A stretch of DNA of 64,000 nucleotides from G965220205 sp965220205 (GTDB taxonomy: Bacteria > Chloroflexota > Dehalococcoidia > Lucifugimonadales > Australimonadaceae). The translations under genes were made by a program, and so were the position numbers. Each line of letters begins with the position of its first letter. Position 1 is the stretch's first letter. The notes beneath the pieces were generated by a model. The model had not been told where the DNA came from. It made no database searches and saw only the letters and a program-made list of their open reading frames with translations. Positions 7,777-17,304 of the stretch are shown one piece after another. The DNA is taken from contig OZ244812.1 of the NCBI GenBank assembly GCA_965220205.1, forward strand, positions 868,001-932,000, written 5' to 3'.

Positions 7777-8180
7777 GCGGAACCGTTGTTGACGCCTCGG
7801 TCGCCTTAGCGTGGATCCTGGAGGACGAAGACGACCCGCGGGCGAACCGGATACTCGATCGCCTCGCAGAGGATGTGGCGCTCGTGCCACAGCTCTGGCA
7901 TCTGGAGACGCGCAACGCCCTGATCACCGTTGAGCGGCGCGGGCGACTTTCTGAGCGAGAGATCAAAGAACGCCTGGGCGCCTTGAACAGCATCCCCATC
8001 CAGACGGATGACGAACCCGACTTCCAATCCGCCTTCGACCTGACGAGGAAACATGACCTGTCCTTCTACGAGGCTCTGTATCTCGAGCTAGCCAAGCGGC
8101 GGGACGCAGAGCTCGCGACACTGGACAGAGCGCTCGGCCGCGCCGCCGCTGCCGAAGACGTGCCGCTGTCAGCCGCCTAG
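7773..8180 (+). CDS. vapC: VapC-type PIN-domain toxin
   Basis: A 135-residue PIN-domain protein starting with GTG inside the antitoxin stop. Acidic active-site residues are visible: D in VVDASVALAW, E in LWHLETRNAL, D in DLSFYEALYLELA and D in LATLDRAL. VapC toxins are Mg2+-dependent RNases that cut tRNA or rRNA. The short N-terminal VVDAS and the spacing of the acids fit the family. Paired with the Phd-like gene at 7525. Nothing suggests inactivation. Confidence 0.88.
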   Translation: MSGTVVDASVALAWILEDEDDPRANRILDRLAEDVALVPQLWHLETRNALITVERRGRLSEREIKERLGALNSIPIQTDDEPDFQSAFDLTRKHDLSFYEALYLELAKRRDAELATLDRALGRAAAAEDVPLSAA

Positions 8181-8359
8181 GGCAGACGAAGAAGACGCCG
8201 CGAAAATTGGCAAGGCCGAGCCGCTGGGCTCTCCGAAGGAATCCGTCGCGGGGATAGTCGTCGCGGATACGTTTCTTGCGCAGACGACGCTGGCATACCG
8301 GCGCATAGGGGCGTCGCCGACCGGGTTTTCCATGCAATCGACACGCCCAGTTTTGGGCA

Positions 8360-8388
8360 TTGACATACCCCAATTGCGGCTCTATGTT
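8360..8388 (+). promoter_or_regulatory. Sigma-70-type promoter for the MBL-fold gene
   Basis: A perfect TTGACA (8360-8365), 17 bases, then TATGTT (8383-8388). The predicted transcription start is near 8395. This lies downstream of an in-frame ATG at 8332, so that ATG cannot be the start of the following gene if this promoter is used. Confidence 0.6.
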
Positions 8389-8484
8389 CACCCCGCCCCG
8401 CCCCGCGCCACAGCTGGCATACAGGGGCTCGCAGTCCGGTCCCCTCTGGATCTATTGAATCCTCCGTTTCGTGGTAGTGAACTC

Positions 8485-9375
8485 GTGGAACGCACTCCCG
8501 GTTTGGCTCGCGCATCTTCCTCACAAGGACGCTCCCGCCAACAACGCCTGACCGAAGTCCACGTCCTCTCGGACGGGCTCTTCAAGATGGACGGGGGCGT
8601 CATGTTCGGACAGATCCCAAAGGACCAGTGGCAGGACTGGATGCCCGCCGACCGGCGCAACCGCGTCAAGATGGGGCTCAACTGCCTTCTCGTCAAGATA
8701 GGCGACCGCAACTTCTTGATCGACGCGGGAATCGGACCGAAGCACTCGACGGTGATGCGCGACCGCCTCGGGCTCGCCACGAGCCAGCTCATTTCCGCGC
8801 TGCGCCGATTCGAGCTCACCGCGCAGGACATCGACGGCGTCGTGCTGACGAGCATGCACCTGGAGCACGCGGGCGGCGCCACCCGGGTCAACCGGCGCAA
8901 CGAGACCGTCCCAACGTTCCCGCGCGCCGAGTACTTCGCCCAGCGTGAGGCCCTCGAAGAGGCAACCTCGCCAACGGAGCGCCAGAGCGACCGGTTCATC
9001 GCGGATGACTTCCGGCCTATCGTCGAGCGCGACCGGATGGTGTTGATCGACGGCGAAGCGATGATTACGCCTGGGCTACATGTCCGCAAAGCAACGGGCC
9101 CCGGTCAGGGCCACCAGATCGTCTTCATCACGCACGGGGGTGAGATCATCGCGTTCCTGGGCGACCTTGCGCCCACGGCGTACCACCTCCAGCTCTCCTG
9201 CATCGCCGCCAATGACCGCCAACCCGACGAAACGCTGCAGACGAAGCGTCAGTTGCTGCGCGAAGCGGTCGACGGGGGCTGGCTTCTGGTCTTCAGCCAC
9301 GGGACGACCGATCAGGCGGGTTACTTAGAGAACCGGTCCGGCCGGCTCAGGCTGCGTCCCGTCCACCTAGACTAG
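8485..9375 (+). CDS. Metallo-beta-lactamase-fold hydrolase with altered metal motif
   Basis: MBL-fold protein of about 296 residues. The core FLIDAGIG, VVLTSMHLEHAGG, PRAEYFAQREALEEA, GHQIVFITHGGEIIAFLGDLAPT and LVFSHG follow the order of lactonase-type MBL enzymes. The metal motif normally reads HxHxDH; here it is SMHLEH, with the first His replaced by Ser and the Asp by Glu. The later GH of the TPGH motif is also altered (ATGPGQGH), while the Asp in LGDLA and the final His are kept. Activity is therefore uncertain: it may bind one metal or none. The start is unsure. GTG at 8485 and TTG at 8506 are downstream of the promoter at 8360; homology begins near residue 24. Confidence 0.75.
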   Translation: MERTPGLARASSSQGRSRQQRLTEVHVLSDGLFKMDGGVMFGQIPKDQWQDWMPADRRNRVKMGLNCLLVKIGDRNFLIDAGIGPKHSTVMRDRLGLATSQLISALRRFELTAQDIDGVVLTSMHLEHAGGATRVNRRNETVPTFPRAEYFAQREALEEATSPTERQSDRFIADDFRPIVERDRMVLIDGEAMITPGLHVRKATGPGQGHQIVFITHGGEIIAFLGDLAPTAYHLQLSCIAANDRQPDETLQTKRQLLREAVDGGWLLVFSHGTTDQAGYLENRSGRLRLRPVHLD

Positions 9376-9471
9376 TCTCGTGAGATCGGGTCTCTCAGCA
9401 CTCGTGAGCGTCTAACCGTTGGCAGGACCCCTGTCTCTCGGGCAAGCGATGGAGTCACCGCGGGGCGTTCC

Positions 9472-11301
9472 GTGACGTACCGGCCTATACACGACTACGG
9501 CATCATCGGCGACATGAACTCATGCGCGCTCGTGAGCCTCGGCGGCGCCATTGATTGGGCCTGCTTCCCCCGCTTCGACTCGCCCAGCGTGTTCGCCGCC
9601 ATCGTCGACGACGCCCGGGGCGGCCGGTTTGCGATCGAGCCGCGCGGCGAGCACACCGAAGCCCAGCAGTACCTGTCCGAGTCCGTGGTGTTGGAAACGA
9701 CCTTCACGACGCCTGACGGCGGCGTGGCCACCGTAACCGACTTCATGACCTGCGCTCCAGCGGCGAGCAAGGAATCGCCCCACGAGATTGTCCGGATCGT
9801 TCGCGGCGTGCACGGGACCGTGCCGATGCGGCTCGTCTTCGAGCCGCGCTTCGACTACGCTCGGACGCCTACCGAGTTGCAGCTCGTGCGCAACGGGGCC
9901 ATCGCCCGCAACGGCGCGGAGCGCCTGGCCCTCTCGACCAAGCTGCAGCTCACGCTCGCGCCCTCCGCCGACGACGGACAGCACGCCGCGGCCGAGTTCG
10001 AGCTCCGCGAGGGCGATTCGGTAGAGATCGCGGCAGCTTACGGCGTCGAGCGGGTCCCGAGCGTCGGCGCAGTGGACGCCGCAGCCAAGCTCGCCCGCAC
10101 ATTGCGCATCGGTCGCGCGATCGCCTCGAAGATCCACTACGACGGGCTATGGCGCGACGAGGTGGTGCGTTCGTTCCTCACGCTGCACCTGCTGACCTAC
10201 GAGCCAACGGGGGCAATCGTGGCGGCGCCCACCACGTCGCTGCCCGAATGCATCGGCGGCGAACGGAATTGGGACTACCGTTACTCGTGGCTGCGGGACA
10301 GCGCGTGGACGGTCGGCGTCCTCTTCCGGCTCGGCGACCCCCACGAAGGCAACGCATTTGTCGAATGGATCATGGACCAATGCCAGCTAGGCATCGAGTC
10401 GATGCAGATTCTGTACGGCATCTCCCCTGAAAGCGTCTTGAACGAGGAGACGCTCGACCACCTGCGCGGCTATCGCAATTCAGCGCCGGTCCGAATCGGA
10501 AACGACGCGGCGATGCACAAGCAGTTGGACGTCTTCGGCGAGGTCGCCCTGAGTATGGCCACGTACCACAAGCACCACGGCAGGTTGTCGGAGGCGGCGT
10601 GGGGGCTGGTCGTGCGCGTGGCCGACCTGGCGAGCGAGCTCTGGCATCACACCGACCGCGGCATCTGGGAAGTGCGCGGCCAAGAGCAGCACTTCGTGTA
10701 TAGCAAGCTCATGTGCTGGGTCGCGCTAGACCGGGCGTCGCACATGGCCGAAACGCATGGATACGACGGCTCGGTGGCCCGTTGGCGGCAGGAGGCTGAG
10801 GCGGTTCGCGCCGATATCCTGGCCAACGGCTGGTCCGAGGAGAAGCAATCGTTCGTCCAGGCCTACGGCTCGGACGCCGTCGACGCGAGCTGCTTGATCA
10901 TGTCCTTCGTGGGGTTCCTCGCCCTCGACGACCCCCGCCTGCGCTCCACGATCGTGCGTATCCGTCAGGAGCTCGCCGACGGACCCTTCGTGCGCCGCTA
11001 CATCCCCGAGGAGACGGACGATGGGTTCCACGACGGCGAGGGCTCGTTCTATCTGCTGAGCTTCTGGCTGATCGGAGCACTGCTGGCGATCGGCGAGACC
11101 GGCGAGGCGGCGGCCATGTTCGCGCAGGTGCGCGGGACGGCCAATCACCTCGGGCTGTTCGCGGAGATGATCGACCCCGAGACGCGGACGGCGCTGGGCA
11201 ACTTTCCGCAGGCCTTCAGCCACATCGGGCTGATCCACACGGCGCGGAACCTGAGCGCACACCTGCGCTCCGCCGATCCGCGCGAGGAGTTGCTGGGCTA
11301 G
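9472..11301 (+). CDS. Glycoside hydrolase family 15 protein (trehalase / glucoamylase type)
   Basis: The 609-residue product opens YRPIHDYGIIGDMNSCALVS and continues GGAIDWACFPRFDSPSVFAA, the N-terminal beta-domain typical of bacterial GH15 trehalase-like proteins. The (alpha/alpha)6 barrel has ERNWDYRYSWLRDSAWTV, SPESVLNEETLDHLRGYR, SSP-like RYIPEETDDGFHDGEGSFYLLSFW and NFPQAFSHIGLIH. Glutamates in LNEETLDH and EEFTDD-type positions would be the acid/base pair. Likely hydrolyses trehalose or alpha-glucans in the cytoplasm; no signal peptide is seen. The start is GTG at 9472. It stands between an MBL protein and fabF with no other sugar genes. Confidence 0.88.
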   Translation: MTYRPIHDYGIIGDMNSCALVSLGGAIDWACFPRFDSPSVFAAIVDDARGGRFAIEPRGEHTEAQQYLSESVVLETTFTTPDGGVATVTDFMTCAPAASKESPHEIVRIVRGVHGTVPMRLVFEPRFDYARTPTELQLVRNGAIARNGAERLALSTKLQLTLAPSADDGQHAAAEFELREGDSVEIAAAYGVERVPSVGAVDAAAKLARTLRIGRAIASKIHYDGLWRDEVVRSFLTLHLLTYEPTGAIVAAPTTSLPECIGGERNWDYRYSWLRDSAWTVGVLFRLGDPHEGNAFVEWIMDQCQLGIESMQILYGISPESVLNEETLDHLRGYRNSAPVRIGNDAAMHKQLDVFGEVALSMATYHKHHGRLSEAAWGLVVRVADLASELWHHTDRGIWEVRGQEQHFVYSKLMCWVALDRASHMAETHGYDGSVARWRQEAEAVRADILANGWSEEKQSFVQAYGSDAVDASCLIMSFVGFLALDDPRLRSTIVRIRQELADGPFVRRYIPEETDDGFHDGEGSFYLLSFWLIGALLAIGETGEAAAMFAQVRGTANHLGLFAEMIDPETRTALGNFPQAFSHIGLIHTARNLSAHLRSADPREELLG

Positions 11302-11345
11302 ATGCGCAGCGTGGTCCCGCTTGTTCCCGCGCAAGCCCCTACCCT

Positions 11346-12617
11346 ATGATGGCCGCGAGGAGGCCCGCTTTGCCAACCAAGGTTTTCGTCACCGGCATTG
11401 GCCTGGTCACGCCGCTGGGAATCGACGTTGCGACCACATGGGACGCGCTGGTGCGCGGCCAGTCGGGGATCGACACGATCACCGCGTTCGACATTGAGGG
11501 ATTCGAGACGACGATCGCGGGCGAGGTGAAGGGCTTCGACCCAACCGTCTACGTCGACCGCAAGCAGGCGCGGCGGCTCGACCGCTTCTCGCAGTTCGCG
11601 GTCGCGGCGACGCATCAGGCGCTCGCTCAGGCGGAGCTCGACCTCGAGGACGCGCGCGTCGACGCCACGCGGGTGGCCTCGGTGATCGGCAGCGGCATCG
11701 GCGGCATCATCACGATGTCGGAGCAGTGGGCGGTGCTGGCCGAGAAGGGCCCGTCGCGCGTCACTCCGTTCCTGGTGCCGATGATGCTGGCAGACATGGC
11801 GCCCGCCCAAGTGTCGATCCTATTCGGCGCAAAGGGCCCGAACTACTGCACGGTGACGGCATGCTCGAGCGGGGCCGACTCCATCGGCATCGCCTCGGAG
11901 ATGATCATCCGGGGCGAAGTCGACATTGCGATAGCGGGCGGAGCGGAAGCTCCGATCTGTCCGCTTGCGGTGGCGGGGTTCAATGCGTGCCTCGCGCTCT
12001 CGAAGCGCAACGGAGCGCCCCAGCAGGCCAGCCGCCCGTTCGACGCCGGTCGCGACGGCTTCGTCATGGGCGAAGGCGCAGGCATGTTGGTAATCGAGAG
12101 CGAGGAAAGCGTCGTGCGGCGCGGAGCGCGTCCGATCGCGCAACTCGCGGGCTACGGCGCCTCCTCCGACGCTTTCCATATCACGCAGCCTGCGCCGCAA
12201 GGCGAAGGGGCTGCGCGGGCGATGAGCAAGGCGCTGGCCGAAGCGCAGCTCGCGCCGGGCGACATCGGCTACGTCAATGCGCACGGGACGAGCACGCCTA
12301 TGAACGACCGCCTGGAGACCGAGGCGCTCAAGGCATCCTTCGGCAACAGCGTGTACTCCCTGCGCATCAGCTCGACCAAGTCGATGACGGGGCACCTGCT
12401 GGGCGCCGCGGGCGGCGTCGAGGCTGCAATCTCGGTACTGGCGGTCGCCAACGGCGTCGCGCCTCCGACGATCAACCTCGATTCGCCCGATCCCGAGTGC
12501 GACCTGAACTACACGGCAAACACCGCGGCCTATGTTGACCTGAGGGCCGCTATGAGCAACAACCTCGGGTTCGGCGGGCACAACGCTTCACTGGTCTTCT
12601 CCAAGATCGATTCGTAA
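11346..12617 (+). CDS. fabF: 3-oxoacyl-ACP synthase II (KAS II)
   Basis: A 423-residue condensing enzyme. Catalytic Cys173 lies in YCTVTACSSGADSIG; the two histidines are in VNAHGTSTPMND (about 315) and SSTKSMTGHLLGAAG (about 350); the C-terminal NNLGFGGHNASLVF is the usual final motif. It elongates acyl-ACP with malonyl-ACP in fatty acid synthesis. No acpP or fabG is adjacent. Two starts compete: ATG at 11346, and TTG at 11370, which has GAGGAGG six bases upstream. The TTG fits the usual N-terminus (PTKVFVTGIG) better. Confidence 0.93.
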   Translation: MMAARRPALPTKVFVTGIGLVTPLGIDVATTWDALVRGQSGIDTITAFDIEGFETTIAGEVKGFDPTVYVDRKQARRLDRFSQFAVAATHQALAQAELDLEDARVDATRVASVIGSGIGGIITMSEQWAVLAEKGPSRVTPFLVPMMLADMAPAQVSILFGAKGPNYCTVTACSSGADSIGIASEMIIRGEVDIAIAGGAEAPICPLAVAGFNACLALSKRNGAPQQASRPFDAGRDGFVMGEGAGMLVIESEESVVRRGARPIAQLAGYGASSDAFHITQPAPQGEGAARAMSKALAEAQLAPGDIGYVNAHGTSTPMNDRLETEALKASFGNSVYSLRISSTKSMTGHLLGAAGGVEAAISVLAVANGVAPPTINLDSPDPECDLNYTANTAAYVDLRAAMSNNLGFGGHNASLVFSKIDS

Positions 12618-12648
12618 GCCCGACCATCTCCCCACGAAGAGAGGCCCC

Positions 12649-14376
12649 GTGCAACAACAGACCTCCGCGGCGCCTGACCTGCTCGGACAGCTTCGCCGGT
12701 GGTCGGTGGCCCCTCCGACCCCTGCCCACGCGATCGCGGCCATGGACGGCGTGCCCCCGCTGGTCGCGCACCTCTTGCACCAGCGCGGCATCCGGACCGG
12801 GAGCGAGGCGGAGGAGTTCCTCAGCGCGGCCGACAGCCTGTTCGAAGACCCCGCGACCCTTCCCGACGTGGACGCCGCAACCGCCCGCATCGCGCAGGCG
12901 CGCGACCGCGGCGAGACGGCGGCGGTGTTTGGGGACTTCGACGCCGACGGCGTGACGGGAACGGCGTTGATGGTGAAGGCCCTCTCCAAGTACGGCCTGA
13001 ACGTGGTCCCCTACATTCCCCACCGGGTGCGCGAGGGACACGGCCTCAACGATGCAGCCGTCGACTCCCTCGCCGCCCAGGGCGTCCGGCTCATCGTGAC
13101 CGTGGACTGCGGCGTGAGCGACGTCGCCGCCATCGCCCACGCGCGCACGCTGGGGATAGACACCGTGGTAACCGACCACCACTTGGTGAGCGGCGGCCTC
13201 CCGGAGGCGGCCGCGGTGATCAACCCCCACGCGGCGCACTCCGGCTACGGGTTCGACCACCTGACCGGGGTCGGCATGACGCTCAAGCTGTCGCAGGCGC
13301 TGCTCGAACCGCAGTGGGGGCCCCGATGGTCGGAGGGCCTCATGGAGCTTGCGGCGATCGGCACGATCACGGACATGGCGCCGCTGCTCGGCGAGAACCG
13401 GTTCATCGTCCGGCGGGGGCTTGAGCACCTTAGCCGAACGTCGTCGCAAGGGCTGCTCGCGCTCATGCGGGCGGCCCGCGTCGACCCGGCCCACGTCAAC
13501 GCCGAGAACGTAGGCTTCGCCATCGGTCCGCGCCTGAACGCGGCCGGCAGGCTCGACCACGCGGATGTCGCGTACGACCTGCTCGTGACGGAGGACCGGG
13601 AGGTCGCAGAGGAGCGTGTGCTCGAGCTGGACCAAATGAACACGGAACGCCGGGGGCTCACCGAGGAGTTTCTCGCCCGCGGCCGCGAGCAGGTCCCCGC
13701 AGTGGTCCCGCCGTTGATCGCGGTGGGGGCCGCCGACTTTCACCCCGGCGTCGTCGGGCTCGTCGCGGGCAAGCTCGCCGAGGAGTTCGGAGCTCCGGCG
13801 CTCTGCTACGCGCTGGACGGCGACCGGGTCATGGCAAGCTGCCGTAGCGCGCCCGGGTTCCACTGGGCCGATGCGCTGTCCGCGTGCGCCGACCTGCTCG
13901 AACGTTGGGGGGGCCACGCGCAGGCGGCCGGGTTCGCGTGCGAGGCCCGCGTCCTGCCCGACCTCACGAGCCGCCTCACGGCCATCGCGGCGGAACGGAC
14001 CGGCGAGGCAGCGCCGGCGGGCAGAAGCACCGTGGATGCCGAGGTGGCCCTCGCCGATCTCATGGGACCCACGTTCCAGAGGCTCATGCAGATGGAGCCG
14101 TTCGGCATCGGGAACCCCCCGCCCCTCTTCCTCACGCGGGGGGCGCAGGTGCTGGCGGCGTCCCCGTTGGGCGCCGGCGGCCTGCACTTCAAGCTGAGGC
14201 TCCGCGCCGCCGGCTCAGTGTGGGACGCCGTAGCCTTCCGCCAGAACTGGCTCAACGGGGTCGAGGTGATCGACATTGTGTACGCGATCAAAGTCGACCA
14301 CTGGAACGGCGACGCGCGCCTTCAGCTCGTGATCGAGGACTACGCGCCGTCGCTGCAACCGCGGCTGGACCTGTAG
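12649..14376 (+). CDS. recJ: Single-stranded-DNA-specific exonuclease RecJ
   Basis: 575 residues, starting at GTG. The DHH phosphoesterase domain has VFGDFDADGVTGTALM (about 94-109), VDCGVSD and the DHH motif in VVTDHHLVSGG; the DHHA1 half has GFAIGPRLNAAGRLD and the C-terminal OB region ends at residue 575. RecJ degrades ssDNA 5' to 3' in recombination and mismatch repair using Mn2+/Mg2+. It follows fabF by about 30 bases on the same strand and converges with an epimerase gene two bases later. Confidence 0.93.
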   Translation: MQQQTSAAPDLLGQLRRWSVAPPTPAHAIAAMDGVPPLVAHLLHQRGIRTGSEAEEFLSAADSLFEDPATLPDVDAATARIAQARDRGETAAVFGDFDADGVTGTALMVKALSKYGLNVVPYIPHRVREGHGLNDAAVDSLAAQGVRLIVTVDCGVSDVAAIAHARTLGIDTVVTDHHLVSGGLPEAAAVINPHAAHSGYGFDHLTGVGMTLKLSQALLEPQWGPRWSEGLMELAAIGTITDMAPLLGENRFIVRRGLEHLSRTSSQGLLALMRAARVDPAHVNAENVGFAIGPRLNAAGRLDHADVAYDLLVTEDREVAEERVLELDQMNTERRGLTEEFLARGREQVPAVVPPLIAVGAADFHPGVVGLVAGKLAEEFGAPALCYALDGDRVMASCRSAPGFHWADALSACADLLERWGGHAQAAGFACEARVLPDLTSRLTAIAAERTGEAAPAGRSTVDAEVALADLMGPTFQRLMQMEPFGIGNPPPLFLTRGAQVLAASPLGAGGLHFKLRLRAAGSVWDAVAFRQNWLNGVEVIDIVYAIKVDHWNGDARLQLVIEDYAPSLQPRLDL

Positions 14377-14378
14377 CG

Positions 14379-15335
14379 TCAGCCCAGCGTAGCGTCGAGG
14401 CCGAGGTACGTCCGCAGCTCGGCTGCGTAGTCCTGAAACGCCGCGGCCAGCGTGTAGCGCGGCGCCCACCCGAGAACGTCTCTCGCCGCGCCGAGGTCCA
14501 GCGGCTGGCGGATGTTGGACACAGGCGGACCGCCCGGCAGCGCCTCGACTCGGAGTTCTGGCAGCGCCGTCTTCACCGCCTCGACCAGCTCTGCGAAACT
14601 CGTGACGCTGCCGTTGCCGACGTTGAATGTCGTCGAGGCGGGCGCGGTGACCGTGGCCGCCAGGTCGATAGCGCGCCCGAGGTCCTTCGCGTACACGTAC
14701 TCGAAGTCCCGCGACGGCGCCATGCGGACGGTCTCGCCGCGTATGCCGGCCTCCACCAGCGTCTGGACCGTCGCGCCGCCGCCGGAGCCGCCCCAGAAGT
14801 GACCGACGCCGAACACGTTCGCGGGCCGTACGACGATGAGCTCGAACCCGTATGCGCCGGCGTACGCGCGCAGCAGCGCCTCGTTGGCGACCTTCGTAGC
14901 CGAGTACGGGTTCGCGCCGCCCAACGGGAAGCGCTCCGTTATAGGCTCGTCGCCCTCCACCGAGCGGTCGTAGACGCCGAACGTACTCACGTGCACCAAC
15001 CGCTTGACGCCCGCAAGCCGCACGGCCTCCGCCACGTTCACCGTCCCGAAGACGTTCACCTGGACGCCGGTGTAGAAAGGGTCGGCGACCCGCGCCCCTA
15101 TCAGGCCCGCCGTATGGACCACCGTGTCGACGCCCTCGCTCATCATGGCGTGCGTCAGCGAGGGCAGATCGCGGATATCCCGCCGGAGCACGGTGACGTC
15201 GGCGTCGCCGAGCCGGTGAGCGAGGTAGCTCCCGCGGGGCTCGGGATCGAAGAATACGAGCCGCTCGTCCCGCTCGAGCGCGGCTTGGGCGAAGGATGTC
15301 CCGACGAGGCCTACTCCCGTGATCAGCGTACTCAT
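14379..15335 (-). CDS. NAD-dependent epimerase/dehydratase (extended SDR)
   Basis: 318 residues. The Rossmann motif is LITGVGLVGTSFAQ at the N-terminus, the catalytic YxxxK is in NPYSATKVANEALL, and VVRPANVFGVGHF and FEYVYAKDLGRAI are typical of nucleotide-sugar epimerases. Probably acts on an NDP-sugar or a related substrate; the substrate cannot be told from the sequence. It is followed on the same strand (upstream side) by the Lgt-like gene after an 80-base gap. Confidence 0.85.
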   Translation of the reverse strand: MSTLITGVGLVGTSFAQAALERDERLVFFDPEPRGSYLAHRLGDADVTVLRRDIRDLPSLTHAMMSEGVDTVVHTAGLIGARVADPFYTGVQVNVFGTVNVAEAVRLAGVKRLVHVSTFGVYDRSVEGDEPITERFPLGGANPYSATKVANEALLRAYAGAYGFELIVVRPANVFGVGHFWGGSGGGATVQTLVEAGIRGETVRMAPSRDFEYVYAKDLGRAIDLAATVTAPASTTFNVGNGSVTSFAELVEAVKTALPELRVEALPGGPPVSNIRQPLDLGAARDVLGWAPRYTLAAAFQDYAAELRTYLGLDATLG

Positions 15336-15418
15336 GCGGTCTCCTCCCGGCGTCGCCGCGTCGCGTCGGTGTATCGCGTCGATGCGCGCATTGATTCAGC
15401 CACGGACATGGTATCGCG

Positions 15419-16246
15419 TCAGGCTGCCCCCCGGAGGCGGCGCCGCCAGACGTACACGCCCGCGGCAGCGAGTGCGGCCAACGCCGCCCACTGAGCCTCC
15501 TGCAAGCCCAGGTGCGTAGGGTCAGTCCGCGCGAACGAAATGAGGAAGCGGCCTGCCCCGTAGAGCGAGACGGCCGCGACGAGACCGGCCCCGTCCGGCA
15601 GCGCGCGCAAAGCGGCGGCGAAGCGTCCTCGCCAACCGGTCGGCCCGCCGTCGGCCAGGGGCGCTCGCCGGAGCGACAGACCCCACAGCAGTAGGCCCAA
15701 CACGGCGAGGTCCAGGACCAACTCGTACAACGCCACCGGGTGCACTGCCGCGCCCGCGGCGAACGCCTCGGAGCGCGAGTGGGCGTACACGACGCCCCAA
15801 GGCAGGGATGTCAGCGCGCCCGGGGTCGCGCCCGCGATGAAGTCCCCCGCTCGGCCGACGGCCATGCCCGTGAGGCCCGCGACTGCTAGCGCATCAGCGA
15901 AGCGGCCAACGCTCGCTCCTCGCCTGCGCGCGTGCCAGACGGCGCCAGCCGACCCGGCGAGCACCGCTCCCCACAACGCGAGGCCTCCCTCCCATACGTA
16001 GAAGGCCCGGAACGGCGCATCCGCGTAGAAACCCGCATAGTCGGCAACATGCAGCAACCGCGCTCCCAGCAGCCCCCAGAGCACTCCGCGCAGGCCAACG
16101 GCGTATGTGTCGCGACGGGTGAGACCAAGGCGCGGGGCTTGGCGCATCATGAACGCCAGACCCAGGGCGATGCCAGCGAGCGCAGCCGGCGACGCCCAGC
16201 TGAGCGCGGAGGAGGCGAAGAGCGTCGGGTCGATGGCGATGGTCAT
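15419..16246 (-). CDS. Prolipoprotein diacylglyceryl transferase (Lgt)-like membrane protein
   Basis: A 275-residue polytopic membrane protein with the Lgt order of motifs: GLLGARLLHVADYAGFY, WEGGLALWGAVLAG, GRAGDFIAGATPG, HPVALYELVLDLAVLG and GRFLISFARTD. Lgt adds diacylglycerol to the lipobox cysteine. Several signature positions are changed. The usual GRxGNFxNGE reads GRAGDFIAGA, replacing the Asn and Glu, and the usual GGLxxHGG lacks its His. It may be a divergent Lgt or a paralogue with another role. Lipoproteins with lipoboxes occur in this window (ModA, collagen-like, peptidase, cytochrome c), so a working Lgt must exist in the cell. Confidence 0.7.
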   Translation of the reverse strand: MTIAIDPTLFASSALSWASPAALAGIALGLAFMMRQAPRLGLTRRDTYAVGLRGVLWGLLGARLLHVADYAGFYADAPFRAFYVWEGGLALWGAVLAGSAGAVWHARRRGASVGRFADALAVAGLTGMAVGRAGDFIAGATPGALTSLPWGVVYAHSRSEAFAAGAAVHPVALYELVLDLAVLGLLLWGLSLRRAPLADGGPTGWRGRFAAALRALPDGAGLVAAVSLYGAGRFLISFARTDPTHLGLQEAQWAALAALAAAGVYVWRRRLRGAA

Positions 16247-16349
16247 GCGCGGCTGTTGTACCTAACCAGAGTCGTTGCAACAGGAGCGGGACAGATCGGG
16301 GCGTCAAACCGGCTGTCTGCGCCGCGCCGCAACCCTACACTAGCGAGCC

Positions 16350-17300
16350 ATGTCAACTGCCACAACGCCCACCATCGACCCAGAGGTCGAGGAGTTCCTG
16401 AACCACCTGCGGGCGGAACGCGCGATGTCGCCGAACACCGTGGCCGCGTACGGCACGGACCTGGCCCAGCTGACATCGATGGTCCGCCCGCGGAGCGGAC
16501 CCGTCGATTGGGGGCGAGTCGGCCAGCGTCAACTCGAGGAGTACAGCCTCGACCTGCGCCGCCTGAACTACGGCGACGCCACCGTCGCCCGGAAGATTGC
16601 CGCTGTTCGCTCGTTCCTCCAGTTCCTCGCCGAGGAAGGCATCGTCAAATCGAACGCGGCCGAGCGCCTGCGCGCGCTGAGGCCGGGCCCCCCGCTGCCC
16701 AACGTGCTGAGCGAGGAGGAGGTCGTCGCGCTGCTCCGGCAGGCGGCGTCCGGCCCCTTGCCGGAGGGCCCGCGCGACCGCGCGATGTTCGAGCTGACCT
16801 ACGCCGCGGGCCTCCGCGTCTCGGAGGTAGTCGGGCCCCTGGGAATCGAGCTCCGCGCCCTGAACCTCGACCAGGGATGGGTGCGCGTCATGGGCAAGGG
16901 ATCGAAGGAGCGGGTCGTCCCCCTCTACCCCGGCATTGCCGACGTGCTGCGCCAGTACGTGCGGGAGACACGTCCCCTACTGGGCCGGCGGAAAGGGTCG
17001 GCGACGACGCAGCGCCCGGTCAGCCCGGCCCTGTTCCTCAACGCGCGAGGCCGGCCGCTCACCCGGCAAGGGTACTGGCTGATCCTCAAGCGATGCGCCG
17101 CTGCGGCCGGCATAGAGACGCCGATGAGCCCGCACACGCTCCGGCACAGTTTCGCGACCCACCTGCTGCGCGGCGGGGCGTCGCTGCGGCATGTTCAGGA
17201 GCTTCTGGGGCATGCTAATATCTCGACGACCCAGGTGTACACGCACGTGACCGACGATCAGGTGCGCGCAGCCTTCGAGAAGGCGCACCCTCGGGCTTGA
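16350..17300 (+). CDS. xerC: Tyrosine recombinase XerC/XerD
   Basis: 316 residues. The SAM-like N domain (MSPNTVAAYGTDL) is followed by the catalytic domain with Arg in AGLRVSEV, Lys in MGKGSKERVVP, HTLRHSFATHLL, LGHANISTT and the nucleophile Tyr in QVYTHVT. Xer recombinases resolve chromosome dimers at dif. The length and close match to XerC/D argue for the housekeeping enzyme and not a phage integrase; C versus D cannot be decided. The rpiB-like gene follows after 4 bases, suggesting an operon. Confidence 0.88.
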   Translation: MSTATTPTIDPEVEEFLNHLRAERAMSPNTVAAYGTDLAQLTSMVRPRSGPVDWGRVGQRQLEEYSLDLRRLNYGDATVARKIAAVRSFLQFLAEEGIVKSNAAERLRALRPGPPLPNVLSEEEVVALLRQAASGPLPEGPRDRAMFELTYAAGLRVSEVVGPLGIELRALNLDQGWVRVMGKGSKERVVPLYPGIADVLRQYVRETRPLLGRRKGSATTQRPVSPALFLNARGRPLTRQGYWLILKRCAAAAGIETPMSPHTLRHSFATHLLRGGASLRHVQELLGHANISTTQVYTHVTDDQVRAAFEKAHPRA

Positions 17301-17304
17301 GGAC

